This document shows positions 16,973 to 25,257 of a DNA stretch of 64,000 nt, piece after piece. A model generated the notes under the pieces. That model did not search any database, was not told the DNA's origin, and saw only the letters and a program-made list of their open reading frames with translations. Source of the DNA: Streptomyces broussonetiae (GTDB lineage: Bacteria; Actinomycetota; Actinomycetes; Streptomycetales; Streptomycetaceae); assembly GCF_009796285.1 (NCBI RefSeq), contig NZ_CP047020.1, positions 1,178,001 to 1,242,000 of the forward strand, read 5' to 3'. Within the stretch, counting starts at the first letter, position 1. The number at the start of each line of letters is the position of its first letter. Both the position numbers and the translations under genes were made by a program.

Positions 16973-17060
16973 CGCGCGCGGTCATCCCTCTTGCGCAGGC
17001 CGTTGACCGATCTGGTTGGCTGTCCGTCGACGATCAGCGGCGACGCGGGACGGGAAGACC

Positions 17061-17807
17061 ATGCGGGCAGAAGTACGGCAAGTGGCCGACGGGACCTATC
17101 TGGTGCACGGCAGCAACGTCAACTGGGTGATCCTCAAGGACGGCGACGCCGTCACCCTCGTGGACACCGGCTACCCCGGGGACCGGCAGGGGGTCCTGGA
17201 GTCCCTGGCCGCGGTGGGCAGTTCACCGGAGGCGGTCGCCGCCGTGCTGATCACACACGCGCACAACGACCACCTGGGCTCGGCCGAGTACCTGCGCGCC
17301 ACCCACGGCACCCCCGTCCTGCTGCATCCCGCCGAAGTCCCGCATGCGCGCCGGGAGTTCCTCCAGCAGGCCGGCACGGGGGACGTGCTGCGCAATCTGT
17401 GGCGGCCGGGCGTGCTGCCCTGGGCGGTGCACACGGTGCGGGTCGGCGGCACCGAACAGCACCCGGTCACCGCTCCCGAGCCGTTCCCGGCGGACGGCAA
17501 GCTCGATCTGCCCGGCCGTCCCGTACCCGTGCACACCCCCGGCCACACCGACGGCCACTGCGTCTACCACCTGCCCGACGCCGGGATCGTCATCTCCGGC
17601 GACGCGCTGGTCAGCGGGCACGCGATCTCCCGGATCAAGGGCCCGCAGCTGCTGACCGACTTCTTCCACCACGACCGCGCCGGGGCGATCGCCTCCCTGG
17701 ACCTGATCGGCGCGCTCGACGGCGACACCCTGCTGCCGGGACACGGGCCGGTGCACCACGGCTCGCTGCGCGCGGCGGCCGAGCAGGCCCGGGAAAGGGC
17801 TTCCTAG
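17061..17807 (+). CDS. Metallo-beta-lactamase-fold hydrolase
   Basis: A 248-residue protein with the dizinc signature THAHNDHLG (about residues 65-73), a downstream HTPGHTDGH and a third-ligand Asp in ISGDALVSGH, followed by a late LLPGHG. These are the metal ligands of the glyoxalase II / MBL superfamily. It probably hydrolyses an ester, thioester or lactone. Substrate unknown. ATG at 17061 follows GGGAAGACC. An earlier ATG at 17016 would add 15 poorly conserved-looking residues. Confidence 0.83.
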   Translation: MRAEVRQVADGTYLVHGSNVNWVILKDGDAVTLVDTGYPGDRQGVLESLAAVGSSPEAVAAVLITHAHNDHLGSAEYLRATHGTPVLLHPAEVPHARREFLQQAGTGDVLRNLWRPGVLPWAVHTVRVGGTEQHPVTAPEPFPADGKLDLPGRPVPVHTPGHTDGHCVYHLPDAGIVISGDALVSGHAISRIKGPQLLTDFFHHDRAGAIASLDLIGALDGDTLLPGHGPVHHGSLRAAAEQARERAS

Positions 17808-17838
17808 AACTCCCGCGCGGGGCCTTAGGGTTCGTGCC

Positions 17839-19074
17839 ATGGCCTTGCAGATCAGTGCCACGAACCCGGAGCACCCCGCGCTCCTGCTCGCCCTGCCCTG
17901 GGACGTGCCCCTGGAGGAGTGGCCCGCGGAGTATCTCGTGCCGCTCCCCAGGGGCATCTCGCGGCACGTCGTGCGGTACGCGCACGCCGGCGACGAGGTG
18001 ATCGCCGTCAAGGAGCTGGCGGAGCGGCCCGCGCTGCGCGAGTACGAGCTGCTGCGCGACCTCGACCGGCTCGGCATCCCCGCCGTCGACCCGCTCGCGG
18101 TGGTCACCGGCCGCACCGACCGGACCGGCGCCCCGCTGGAGCCGGCCTTGGTCACCCGGCATCTGCGCGGCTCGATGCCGTACCGCTCGATGTTCGAGAC
18201 GACCATGCGCCCGGCGACCATGCACCGGCTGATGGACGCCCTCGCCGTGCTGCTGGTCCGGCTCCATCTGGCCGGTTTCGCCTGGGGCGACTGCTCGCTG
18301 TCCAACACCCTCTTCCGGCGCGACGCCGGCGCCTACGCCGCCTACCTGGTCGACGCCGAGACGGGCGACCTGCATCCGCGGCTGAGCCGCGGACAGCGGG
18401 AGTACGACCTCGATCTGGCCCGGGTGAACATCAGTGGCGAGCTGCTGGACCTGGAGGCGTCCGGCGCGCTGCACCCGTCGGTCGACCCGGTGGAGTTCGG
18501 CCACGAGATCTGCACCCGGTACCAGGGGCTGTGGCAGGAGCTGACCCGTACTTCGGTGTACCCGGCGGGCAAGTACCACTACATCGAGCGCCGCATCCGG
18601 CGCCTGAACGAGATGGGCTTCGACGTGGCCGAGATGCAGATCGAGCACTCCTCGAACGGCGATTCGGTCACCTTCGTGCCGAAGGTCGTGGACGCCGGCC
18701 ACCACCAGCGCCAGCTGCTGCGGCTGACCGGCCTGGACGCCGAGGAGAACCAGGCGCGGCGGCTGCTGGGCGACCTGGAGAGCTGGATGGCCACCCAGGA
18801 CGACCACGCGCCCGGCGATCCCCTCGCCGCCCGCCCCGAGGTGCTCGCCCACCGCTGGGTGCGGGACGTCTTCCGGCCCACCGTGCGGGCGGTGCCGCCC
18901 GAGCTGCGCGGCTCCATGGACCCGGCGGAGATCTACCACGAACTCCTCGAGCATCGCTGGTACCTGTCCGAGCGCGCACAGCACGACATCGGCCTCGACA
19001 CGGCCGTCAAGGACTACACCGCGAACATCCTGCCCACGGCGCGGGCCACGCTGGAGCCGACGGTCCCCGAGTAG
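17839..19074 (+). CDS. DUF4032 protein with kinase-like (lipopolysaccharide-kinase-type) fold
   Basis: A 411-residue protein. The N-terminal half has kinase-like features: a conserved Lys in VIAVKELAERPALREYELL (about residues 54-70) and GFAWGDCSLSNTLF followed by YLVDAETGD, which mimic the catalytic and metal-binding loops of phosphotransferases. The C-terminal half matches my memory of the DUF4032 family found in actinobacteria. Substrate and partner are unknown. It lies 31 bp after the MBL-fold gene on the same strand and is probably co-transcribed. Only one base separates its stop from the convergent stress-protein gene. Confidence 0.75.
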   Translation: MALQISATNPEHPALLLALPWDVPLEEWPAEYLVPLPRGISRHVVRYAHAGDEVIAVKELAERPALREYELLRDLDRLGIPAVDPLAVVTGRTDRTGAPLEPALVTRHLRGSMPYRSMFETTMRPATMHRLMDALAVLLVRLHLAGFAWGDCSLSNTLFRRDAGAYAAYLVDAETGDLHPRLSRGQREYDLDLARVNISGELLDLEASGALHPSVDPVEFGHEICTRYQGLWQELTRTSVYPAGKYHYIERRIRRLNEMGFDVAEMQIEHSSNGDSVTFVPKVVDAGHHQRQLLRLTGLDAEENQARRLLGDLESWMATQDDHAPGDPLAARPEVLAHRWVRDVFRPTVRAVPPELRGSMDPAEIYHELLEHRWYLSERAQHDIGLDTAVKDYTANILPTARATLEPTVPE

Positions 19075-19075
19075 C

Positions 19076-19942
19076 TCACTCGTGCGGGACCACGGCGACC
19101 GGGCATGCGGCGTGGTGCAGCACCCCGTGGGCGACCGAGCCGATCCGGGCGCCCACGGCCGTCCGGTGCGCCCGGCGCCCCACGACCATCAGCTGGGCCC
19201 GGCCGGCCACCGCCAGCAGCACCTGGCCCGCGCTGCCCATCTCCACCTGTTCGGCCACCGGCACGTCCGGGAACCGCTCCCGCCAGGGCCCGAGGGCCTC
19301 GCTCAGCGCCTGCTTCTCGTACGGCTCGAGACCGCCGGCGTCGTCCAGCAGCTTGAGCGAACCGGGGCTGTAGGCGAAGACCGGCGGCAGCGTCCACGCC
19401 CGGACGGCCCGCACGGTCGCGCCCCGCGCCGCCGCCGTCTCGAAGGCGAACCGCAGCGCGGCCGCGCTGTCCTCGCCGTCGCCCTGCTGCCCGACCACGA
19501 CGTCCCGGCCGGCCACCTCGGCGGCCGCCCTGTCCCCGGCACGCACCAGCACGACCGGCCGGGCCGCCTCGGCGATCACCTGCCGGCCGACCGAGCCGAG
19601 CAGGAATCCGACGACCGGGCCGTGCCCGCGCGAGCCCAGCACCAGCATCTCGGCCTCGGCCGCCGCCCGGACCAGTGCGTGCACGGGGTCGCCCTCGACG
19701 ACGTCGACGGCCGGGGCGAGCTGCGGATGCCGCTCGGCGACAGCGCGCACGGCTTCACGCACACCGTCCGACGCCCACCCCTGCTGGGTGCCGCGGTCGA
19801 CCGTGGCGAGCTGGTCGGCATAGCGCCAGGCGTGCACCACACGCAGCGGCAGCCCCCGGCGTACGGCCTCCCGGCCGGCCCAGTCCAGCGCGGCCAGGCT
19901 CTCCTCGGAACCGTCCAATGCTGCCGTGATCGGGCGTGTCAT
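19076..19942 (-). CDS. Tandem universal stress protein
   Basis: A 288-residue protein of two consecutive UspA domains (about residues 1-140 and 145-288). Each ends with the ATP-binding GxxGxxG(S) pattern: LGSRGHGPVVGFLLGSVG in the first and VGRRAHRTAVGARIGSVA in the second. ATP-binding tandem Usps of this sort are typical of the actinobacterial dormancy/hypoxia response. The gene is divergent (292 bp apart) from the response-regulator/flavin operon, which hints at shared control. Confidence 0.9.
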   Translation of the reverse strand: MTRPITAALDGSEESLAALDWAGREAVRRGLPLRVVHAWRYADQLATVDRGTQQGWASDGVREAVRAVAERHPQLAPAVDVVEGDPVHALVRAAAEAEMLVLGSRGHGPVVGFLLGSVGRQVIAEAARPVVLVRAGDRAAAEVAGRDVVVGQQGDGEDSAAALRFAFETAAARGATVRAVRAWTLPPVFAYSPGSLKLLDDAGGLEPYEKQALSEALGPWRERFPDVPVAEQVEMGSAGQVLLAVAGRAQLMVVGRRAHRTAVGARIGSVAHGVLHHAACPVAVVPHE

Positions 19943-20233
19943 GCGTGGGTCTCCTCGTCGTCGCAGCGGGTGTCGTGGAAGACGATCATCTCGCGAGCGC
20001 GCCCCGCCGCGGAAACGCAGGCGTCGCGCCGCCGGTGGGCCGAGATGCTCGGCCGGGCGTCGTGAACGACGACGCCGACGAGTCCTGCGTGCTCGGGGAG
20101 TCGCCGCCGGGCTGATCACCGTCCCCGCGGTATCCCGGGGCGAACCGCACCGATCGAACATACGATGGCGGAGAACCGGTGCGGCGGTCCTCACGACGCC
20201 GTGCCGCGGGAACCGACTCGGGGTGGGAGACGT

Positions 20234-21910
20234 ATGACACAGGCCGCCGAGACAGCGCGGACCGTCATCCTGACCGTGGACGACGACCCGGGAGTCTCCC
20301 GTGCCGTCGCCCGCGATCTGCGGCGGCGCTACGGCGAGTCGTACCGGATCGTGCGGGCGGAATCCGGCCAGTCCGCGCTGGAGGCGCTGCGCGAGCTGAA
20401 GCTGCGGGGCGACCTGGTGGCGGTGATCCTGGCCGACTTCCGCATGCCGCAGATGAACGGCATCGAGTTCCTCGAGCAGGCGCTGGATGTGTATCCGGGG
20501 GCGCGGCGGGTGCTGCTGACCGCGTACGCGGACACCAACGCGGCGATCGACGCGATCAACGTCGTCGATCTCGACCACTATCTGCTCAAGCCGTGGGACC
20601 CGCCGGAGGAGAAGCTCTATCCGGTGCTGGACGATCTGCTCCAGGCCTGGCGGTGCAGCGACTACCGGCCCGTGCCCAGCACCAAGGTGGTCGGCCACCG
20701 CTGGTCGGCGCGGTCCTCGGACGTGCGTGAGTTCCTGGCCCGCAACCAGGTGCCCTACCGCTGGTACTCGGTGGACGAGCCGGAGGGGCAGCGGCTGCTG
20801 GCCGCCGCCGGGCAGAACGGACAGCGGCTGCCCCTGGTGATCACCCCGGACGGCACGGCCCTGGTCGAGCCTGAGGCGCCCGAGCTGGCGGCGAAGGTGG
20901 GCCTGGCGACGACGCCCACGGCCGACTTCTACGACCTCGTCGTGATCGGCGGCGGACCGGCCGGGCTCGGCGCGGCCGTGTACGGGGCCTCGGAAGGCCT
21001 CAGGACCGTGCTCGTCGAGCGGTCGGCGACCGGCGGGCAGGCCGGGCAGAGTTCGCGGATCGAGAACTACCTGGGCTTTCCCGACGGGGTCTCCGGCGCT
21101 CAGCTCACCGGCCGGGCGCGGCGGCAGGCGGCCAAGTTCGGTGCAGAGATCCTGACCGCGCGGGAGGTGACCGGGCTGGAGGTCAACGGCTCCGCCCGGA
21201 TCGTACGGTTCGCGGACGGCTCGGCGATCGCCGCACACAGCGTGATCCTCGCGACGGGGGTGCAGTACCGGCAGCTGGAGGCCACCGGCTGCACCGACCT
21301 GACCGGCTGCGGGGTGTTCTACGGCTCGGCGCTGACGGAGGCGGCGGCCTGTCAGGGGCAGGACATTTTCATCGTCGGCGGCGCCAACTCGGCGGGCCAG
21401 GCGGCGATGTACCTGTCCCGGAGCGCGAAGTCGGTGACGCTGCTGGTGCGCGGTGCCGACCTGTCGGCGTCGATGTCGTACTACCTGATCCAGCAGATCA
21501 ACGAGGCGCCGAACATCTCGGTGCGCCCGCACACGGTCGTGGACGCTGCGCACGGCGCGGACCACCTGGAACAGGTGACGCTGCGGCACACGGTGACCGG
21601 GGAGAGCGAACGGGTCGACGCGCAGTGGATGTTCGTGTTCATCGGTGCCGCCCCGCTGACCGACTGGCTGGGCGACGCGGTGCTGCGCGACGAGCGCGGG
21701 TTCATCCTGGCCGGGCCCGACCTGACCGCCGACGGGCGCCCGCCGGCCGGCTGGGAGCTGGACCGGGCGCCCTACCACCTGGAGACCAGCGTGCCCGGTG
21801 TGTTCGTGGCGGGTGACGCGCGCGCGGAGTCGGCCAAGCGGGTCGCGTCCGCCGTCGGCGAGGGAGCCATGGCCGTGATGCTCGTCCACCGGTACCTGGA
21901 ACAGTCATGA
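20234..21910 (+). CDS. Response regulator fused to a thioredoxin-reductase-like flavoprotein
   Basis: A 558-residue fusion. Residues 10-125 form a receiver with the acidic DDD (16-18), phospho-acceptor D68, T96 and K119. After a linker of about 100 residues comes a pyridine-nucleotide-disulfide-reductase-like module from about 235, with the FAD motif VIGGGPAGLGAA, an NADPH motif VGGANSAGQAA and the closing VFVAGDARAESAKRVASAVGEG. The redox CxxC (CATC in thioredoxin reductases) is not there; the aligned segment reads YGSALTEAAAC. NADPH and FAD use is likely, but classical thioredoxin reduction is doubtful. ATG at 20234 follows GGGTGGGAG. The cognate kinase begins 16 bp downstream. Confidence 0.85.
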   Translation: MTQAAETARTVILTVDDDPGVSRAVARDLRRRYGESYRIVRAESGQSALEALRELKLRGDLVAVILADFRMPQMNGIEFLEQALDVYPGARRVLLTAYADTNAAIDAINVVDLDHYLLKPWDPPEEKLYPVLDDLLQAWRCSDYRPVPSTKVVGHRWSARSSDVREFLARNQVPYRWYSVDEPEGQRLLAAAGQNGQRLPLVITPDGTALVEPEAPELAAKVGLATTPTADFYDLVVIGGGPAGLGAAVYGASEGLRTVLVERSATGGQAGQSSRIENYLGFPDGVSGAQLTGRARRQAAKFGAEILTAREVTGLEVNGSARIVRFADGSAIAAHSVILATGVQYRQLEATGCTDLTGCGVFYGSALTEAAACQGQDIFIVGGANSAGQAAMYLSRSAKSVTLLVRGADLSASMSYYLIQQINEAPNISVRPHTVVDAAHGADHLEQVTLRHTVTGESERVDAQWMFVFIGAAPLTDWLGDAVLRDERGFILAGPDLTADGRPPAGWELDRAPYHLETSVPGVFVAGDARAESAKRVASAVGEGAMAVMLVHRYLEQS

Positions 21911-21930
21911 ACGATCTGGAGCAGTCATGA
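21907..21930 (+). other. Possible seven-codon leader ORF at the operon junction
   Basis: The reductase stop overlaps an ATG (ATGA at 21907) that opens MNDLEQS and then stops, with that stop overlapping the kinase ATG region (ATGAG at 21927). A 12- to 14-base sequence, CTGGA(A/G)CAGTCATGA, is present twice, so the micro-ORF probably arose from a small duplication of the gene junction. It may help ribosomes re-initiate. Confidence 0.4.
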
Positions 21931-23405
21931 GTGGTCGGATCATGCCATGCAGCCCTCGGGAGATCAGCTCGCTGTTCCTCTTCGAGAAGCTGAGCCCCGA
22001 GCAGCTCGGGCGGCTGTGCAGCGAGGGTCGCGTCGAGCTGTTCGAGCCCGGCCCGGTGTACACCGAGGGCGACCCGGCCACCTGCTTCTTCGTGATGATC
22101 GAGGGCACGGTGGTGATGTCGCGCCGGGTCGCCGGCGACGACGTGGAGGTCACCCGCACCGACCAGCGCGGGGTGTACGCGGGCGCCATGCAGGCGTACC
22201 TCGGCGACCGGGTGCGGCAGGTGTACACCAACTCGATGCGGGTGACGGTGCCGACCCGGTTCTTCGTGCTGCCCGCGGACATCTTCGCGGAGGTCATGAC
22301 CGACTGGTTCCCGATGGCCGTGCATCTGCTGGAGGGCCTGTTCTTCGGGTCGAAGAACACCCAGGCGGCGATCGGACAGCGCGAGCGGCTGCTGGCGCTG
22401 GGCTCGCTCTCGGCGGGGCTCACGCACGAGCTGAACAACCCCGCGGCGGCGGCCGTACGAGCCACGGCCACGCTGCGCGAACGGGTCGCGAAGATGCGGC
22501 GCAAGCTCGCCTTCATCGCCGAAGGCCCCTTCTCCCGCGAGGCGTTGGCGAGCCTGATGGAGGTACAGGAGCGCACCGCGGAGCGGGTCGCGAAGGCCCC
22601 GGCGCTCAGCCCGCTGGAGGCCGCCGACCGGGAGGACCTGCTCACCGGCTGGCTGGACGACCACGGCATCGACAACGGCTGGCAGCTGGCGCCGACCTTC
22701 GTGCAGGCCGGGCTGGACGTCGACTGGCTGGCGCAGGTCGCGGCGGCCGTGGACGAGGAGATCCTGCCCGGGGCGGTCGGCTGGCTCAACTACACCATCG
22801 AGACCGAGCTGTTGATGAACGAGATCGAGGACTCCACCGCCCGGATCTCGCATCTCGTCGACGCGGCCAAGCAGTACTCGCAGCTGGACCGGGCCCCCTA
22901 CCGGGTGGTGGACGTGCACGAACTCCTCGACAGCACCCTGCTGATGCTCTCCGGCAAGATCGGCGCGGACATCGAGGTCGTCAAGGAGTACGACCGTGCG
23001 CTTCCGCCGGTGCCCGCCTATCCGGCGGAGCTGAACCAGGTGTGGACCAACCTGATCGACAACGCGGTCTCCGCCATCAACAGCGCGGGCGGTGCGGGCA
23101 CGTTGACCGTGCGGACGGCGCTCGACCGTGAGCGGCTGCTGGTCGAGTTCCGGGACACCGGGCCCGGTGTCCCGCCGGAGATCAAGGACCGGATCTTCGA
23201 CCCGTTCTTCACCACGAAACCGGTCGGCGAGGGAACCGGGCTGGGTCTGGACATCTCGAGGCGGATCGTCGTCAACAAGCACCACGGCACCCTGCACGTG
23301 CAGTCGGTGCCCGGCGACACCCGCTTCCAGGTACTGCTGCCCCTGGCCGCCGAACCGTCCGAGTCGTCCGAGCCGTCCGAGGAGCGAGCGGAGGAAGCCG
23401 TATGA
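21927..23405 (+). CDS. Soluble sensor kinase with cyclic-nucleotide-binding domain
   Basis: A 492-residue protein without membrane helices. A Crp-type ligand-binding barrel (about residues 15-135) is followed by a kinase core with the phospho-accepting His167 in LSAGLTHELNNPAAAA, and an ATPase domain with N box NLIDNAVSAIN, G1 DTGPGVP and G2 GTGLGLDISR. A Glu/Ser-rich tail ends the protein. Domain order suggests that binding of a nucleotide or other effector sets phosphorylation of the receiver on the fusion encoded just upstream. It overlaps the next gene by four bases (ATGA). Confidence 0.87.
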   Translation: MSGRIMPCSPREISSLFLFEKLSPEQLGRLCSEGRVELFEPGPVYTEGDPATCFFVMIEGTVVMSRRVAGDDVEVTRTDQRGVYAGAMQAYLGDRVRQVYTNSMRVTVPTRFFVLPADIFAEVMTDWFPMAVHLLEGLFFGSKNTQAAIGQRERLLALGSLSAGLTHELNNPAAAAVRATATLRERVAKMRRKLAFIAEGPFSREALASLMEVQERTAERVAKAPALSPLEAADREDLLTGWLDDHGIDNGWQLAPTFVQAGLDVDWLAQVAAAVDEEILPGAVGWLNYTIETELLMNEIEDSTARISHLVDAAKQYSQLDRAPYRVVDVHELLDSTLLMLSGKIGADIEVVKEYDRALPPVPAYPAELNQVWTNLIDNAVSAINSAGGAGTLTVRTALDRERLLVEFRDTGPGVPPEIKDRIFDPFFTTKPVGEGTGLGLDISRRIVVNKHHGTLHVQSVPGDTRFQVLLPLAAEPSESSEPSEERAEEAV

Positions 23406-23752
23406 AAGACGTCGAGGGGTTCGACGCGAACGTCCCGCCCAGCGGTACCGGGTGTGTGGAGTGCGAGGAGGCGGGCGGCTGGTGGTTCCACCTGCGCCGG
23501 TGCGCGCAGTGCGGTCACATCGGCTGCTGCGACGACTCCCCCGCCAAGCACGCCACCGCCCACTACCACGCCACCAGGCACCCGGTGATCCGGAGCTTCG
23601 AGCCGGGCGAGGAGTGGTTCTGGAACTACGCCACCGAGGAGTTGTACGCCTCGGGCCCCGACCTGGCCCCGCCGGCCAGCCATCCCGAGGACCAGCCCGT
23701 GCCGGGCCCGGCGGGACGGGTGCCGGCGAACTGGGCGGAGACGCTGCGCTGA
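23402..23752 (+). CDS. UBP-type zinc finger protein
   Basis: A 116-residue protein whose first 75 residues are a ZnF-UBP-like domain: Cys pair GCVEC (18-21), second pair CAQC, GHIGCC, then spaced His in AKHATAHYHATRHPV. In eukaryotes this finger binds the C-terminal Gly-Gly of ubiquitin; bacteria have no ubiquitin, so here it may bind another free C-terminus or nucleic acid. It is translationally coupled to the kinase gene (ATGA), making it the third member of the operon. Role in signalling is unknown. Confidence 0.85.
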   Translation: MKDVEGFDANVPPSGTGCVECEEAGGWWFHLRRCAQCGHIGCCDDSPAKHATAHYHATRHPVIRSFEPGEEWFWNYATEELYASGPDLAPPASHPEDQPVPGPAGRVPANWAETLR

Positions 23753-23776
23753 ACCGGGCGGGGCCACCGCGCTGAG

Positions 23777-23803
23777 CCGGCCGGGTTCCGGGGACCCGGC
23801 CGG
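23777..23803. terminator. Bidirectional hairpin between convergent genes
   Basis: A 10-bp perfect stem (CCGGCCGGGT / ACCCGGCCGG) with a seven-base loop in the gap between the zinc-finger gene and the GDSL hydrolase gene. No T tail. Confidence 0.7.
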
Positions 23804-23811
23804 AGCTGCGG

Positions 23812-25116
23812 TCAGCGGGCGCAGTTCAGGCGGCTCAGGTCGACGGCGTCGGCCATCGCCCGCATGCCCCGGTCGTTGGGGTGCAGATGGTCGCCACCGT
23901 CGAAGAACGGCAGGATCCGGTCGGGGTCGTGGGGATTGCGCAGGACGCGGTCGAAGTCGGTGACGGCGTCGACGTCATGGGTGCTGCGCAGGTACTGGTT
24001 GACCTGCCGGCGCACGGACTCGCCGGCCGGGTCCCATTCGGGCCAGCCCTCGAACGGGCCGACCGTGGCGGCGACGACGCACTTGCCGGCCGCGTGCACC
24101 CGTCGCGCGATCTCCCGGTATCCGGCGATCAGTTCGGCCGCGGTGACTCCGGTGTGCGCCTTGATGTCGTTCACGCCCTCGAAGAGGAACACGGTGCGTA
24201 CACCGGGCAGCGTGAGCACGTCCCGGCCGAGCCGGTCGAGGGCGCTGCGCCCGGCGCCGTCCGCGAGGACCTTGTTGCCGGAGATGCCCTCGTTGGCGAC
24301 GCCCTTGATGTCCGTGCGGGCCGTGCGCAGGCGCCGTGCGAGGTAGTCGGGCCAGCGCCGGTCGAGGTCGCTGGTGGAGTGCCAGCCGTCGGTGAGGGAG
24401 TCGCCGAGCGCGGCCACGGCTCTGGTGGACGCCCGGGAGGGCCGCACGGACACGGCGTCGAGGTACCACCAGGAGCCGGTCGTCTGCGTCCAGTTGGTGC
24501 CGCTCTCCTCGGCGGTGTGGTCGCCCTGGCCGGTGTACGACGTCTGCATCGCCATCCCGTGGCCGCTCGCCGGACCGGCCGCGTCCGGGGTGTGCAGGCT
24601 GACGGCGAGGTCCGTGCCGGCCGGCACCGTACCGGGCAGCGGATCGCTCCAGGCGACGGCCCCGGCCCCCACGGTGACCGTACGGGCGCCGCCGAAGGTC
24701 AGCCGCCGGTTGCTGCCACGGCGCAGTGCGGCACCCCGGTCGCGCACACCTGCCCAGACGCTGTCCAGGGTCAGCGGGCGGTCTCCGAAGGCGTTGGTCA
24801 CGCGGACGCGCAGCCCGCTGCCGCCGACGCTGGTGTGCACGATCAGCCGGTAACCGTCGCCCGCAGCGCCCTCGCTCAGCTGGTCGGCGCTCGCCGCCCA
24901 GGTGACCACTGCGGAGGCACGGCCGACGGACGCGGGCAGCGGCTCGGCCGCGTGGGCGGACACGGACGGGCAGACGGCGACCGCCAGCAGGGCGGCGCCG
25001 ACGCGGCAGCCGCGTCCGAACCGGCTGCTCGCCGGGCGACGTCCCGGAGCGCGCCGGACGCGCCGGGCCGCCTGCGCACGGTCCGGGAGGTGCCCTGCGT
25101 ATCCCACGGAGGTCAT
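23812..25116 (-). CDS. Secreted SGNH/GDSL-family hydrolase
   Basis: About 434 residues from the ATG at 25116; an upstream in-frame start at 25143 is possible. After a basic N-terminal region a hydrophobic stretch ending VSAHAAE looks like a secretion signal. The catalytic Ser is in ALGDSLTDGW (block I), Asn in EGVNDI, and the Asp/His pair in DHLHPND (block V). A beta-rich domain of about 170 residues precedes the hydrolase domain. It is probably an extracellular esterase or lipase, perhaps acting on polysaccharide esters. Confidence 0.85.
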   Translation of the reverse strand: MTSVGYAGHLPDRAQAARRVRRAPGRRPASSRFGRGCRVGAALLAVAVCPSVSAHAAEPLPASVGRASAVVTWAASADQLSEGAAGDGYRLIVHTSVGGSGLRVRVTNAFGDRPLTLDSVWAGVRDRGAALRRGSNRRLTFGGARTVTVGAGAVAWSDPLPGTVPAGTDLAVSLHTPDAAGPASGHGMAMQTSYTGQGDHTAEESGTNWTQTTGSWWYLDAVSVRPSRASTRAVAALGDSLTDGWHSTSDLDRRWPDYLARRLRTARTDIKGVANEGISGNKVLADGAGRSALDRLGRDVLTLPGVRTVFLFEGVNDIKAHTGVTAAELIAGYREIARRVHAAGKCVVAATVGPFEGWPEWDPAGESVRRQVNQYLRSTHDVDAVTDFDRVLRNPHDPDRILPFFDGGDHLHPNDRGMRAMADAVDLSRLNCAR

Positions 25117-25204
25117 GGTCCCGCCGATGCCGCGGATGCGCACCTCGGTGGCAGGGGCGTCCCGCCGGGCGAGGCCGGACTTCGTCGTGCGGGCCAGGAC
25201 ATGC

Positions 25205-25231
25205 GGATGCCCCGCGCGGGGCGGGGCATCC
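25205..25231 (-). terminator. Hairpin downstream of the M4 protease gene
   Basis: An 11-bp perfect inverted repeat (GGATGCCCCGC / GCGGGGCATCC) with a five-base loop, 27 bp past the protease stop and upstream of the GDSL gene on the same strand. It separates the two transcripts. Confidence 0.75.
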
Positions 25232-25257
25232 AGGGGTACGGCGGTACGGCTGCTGCG

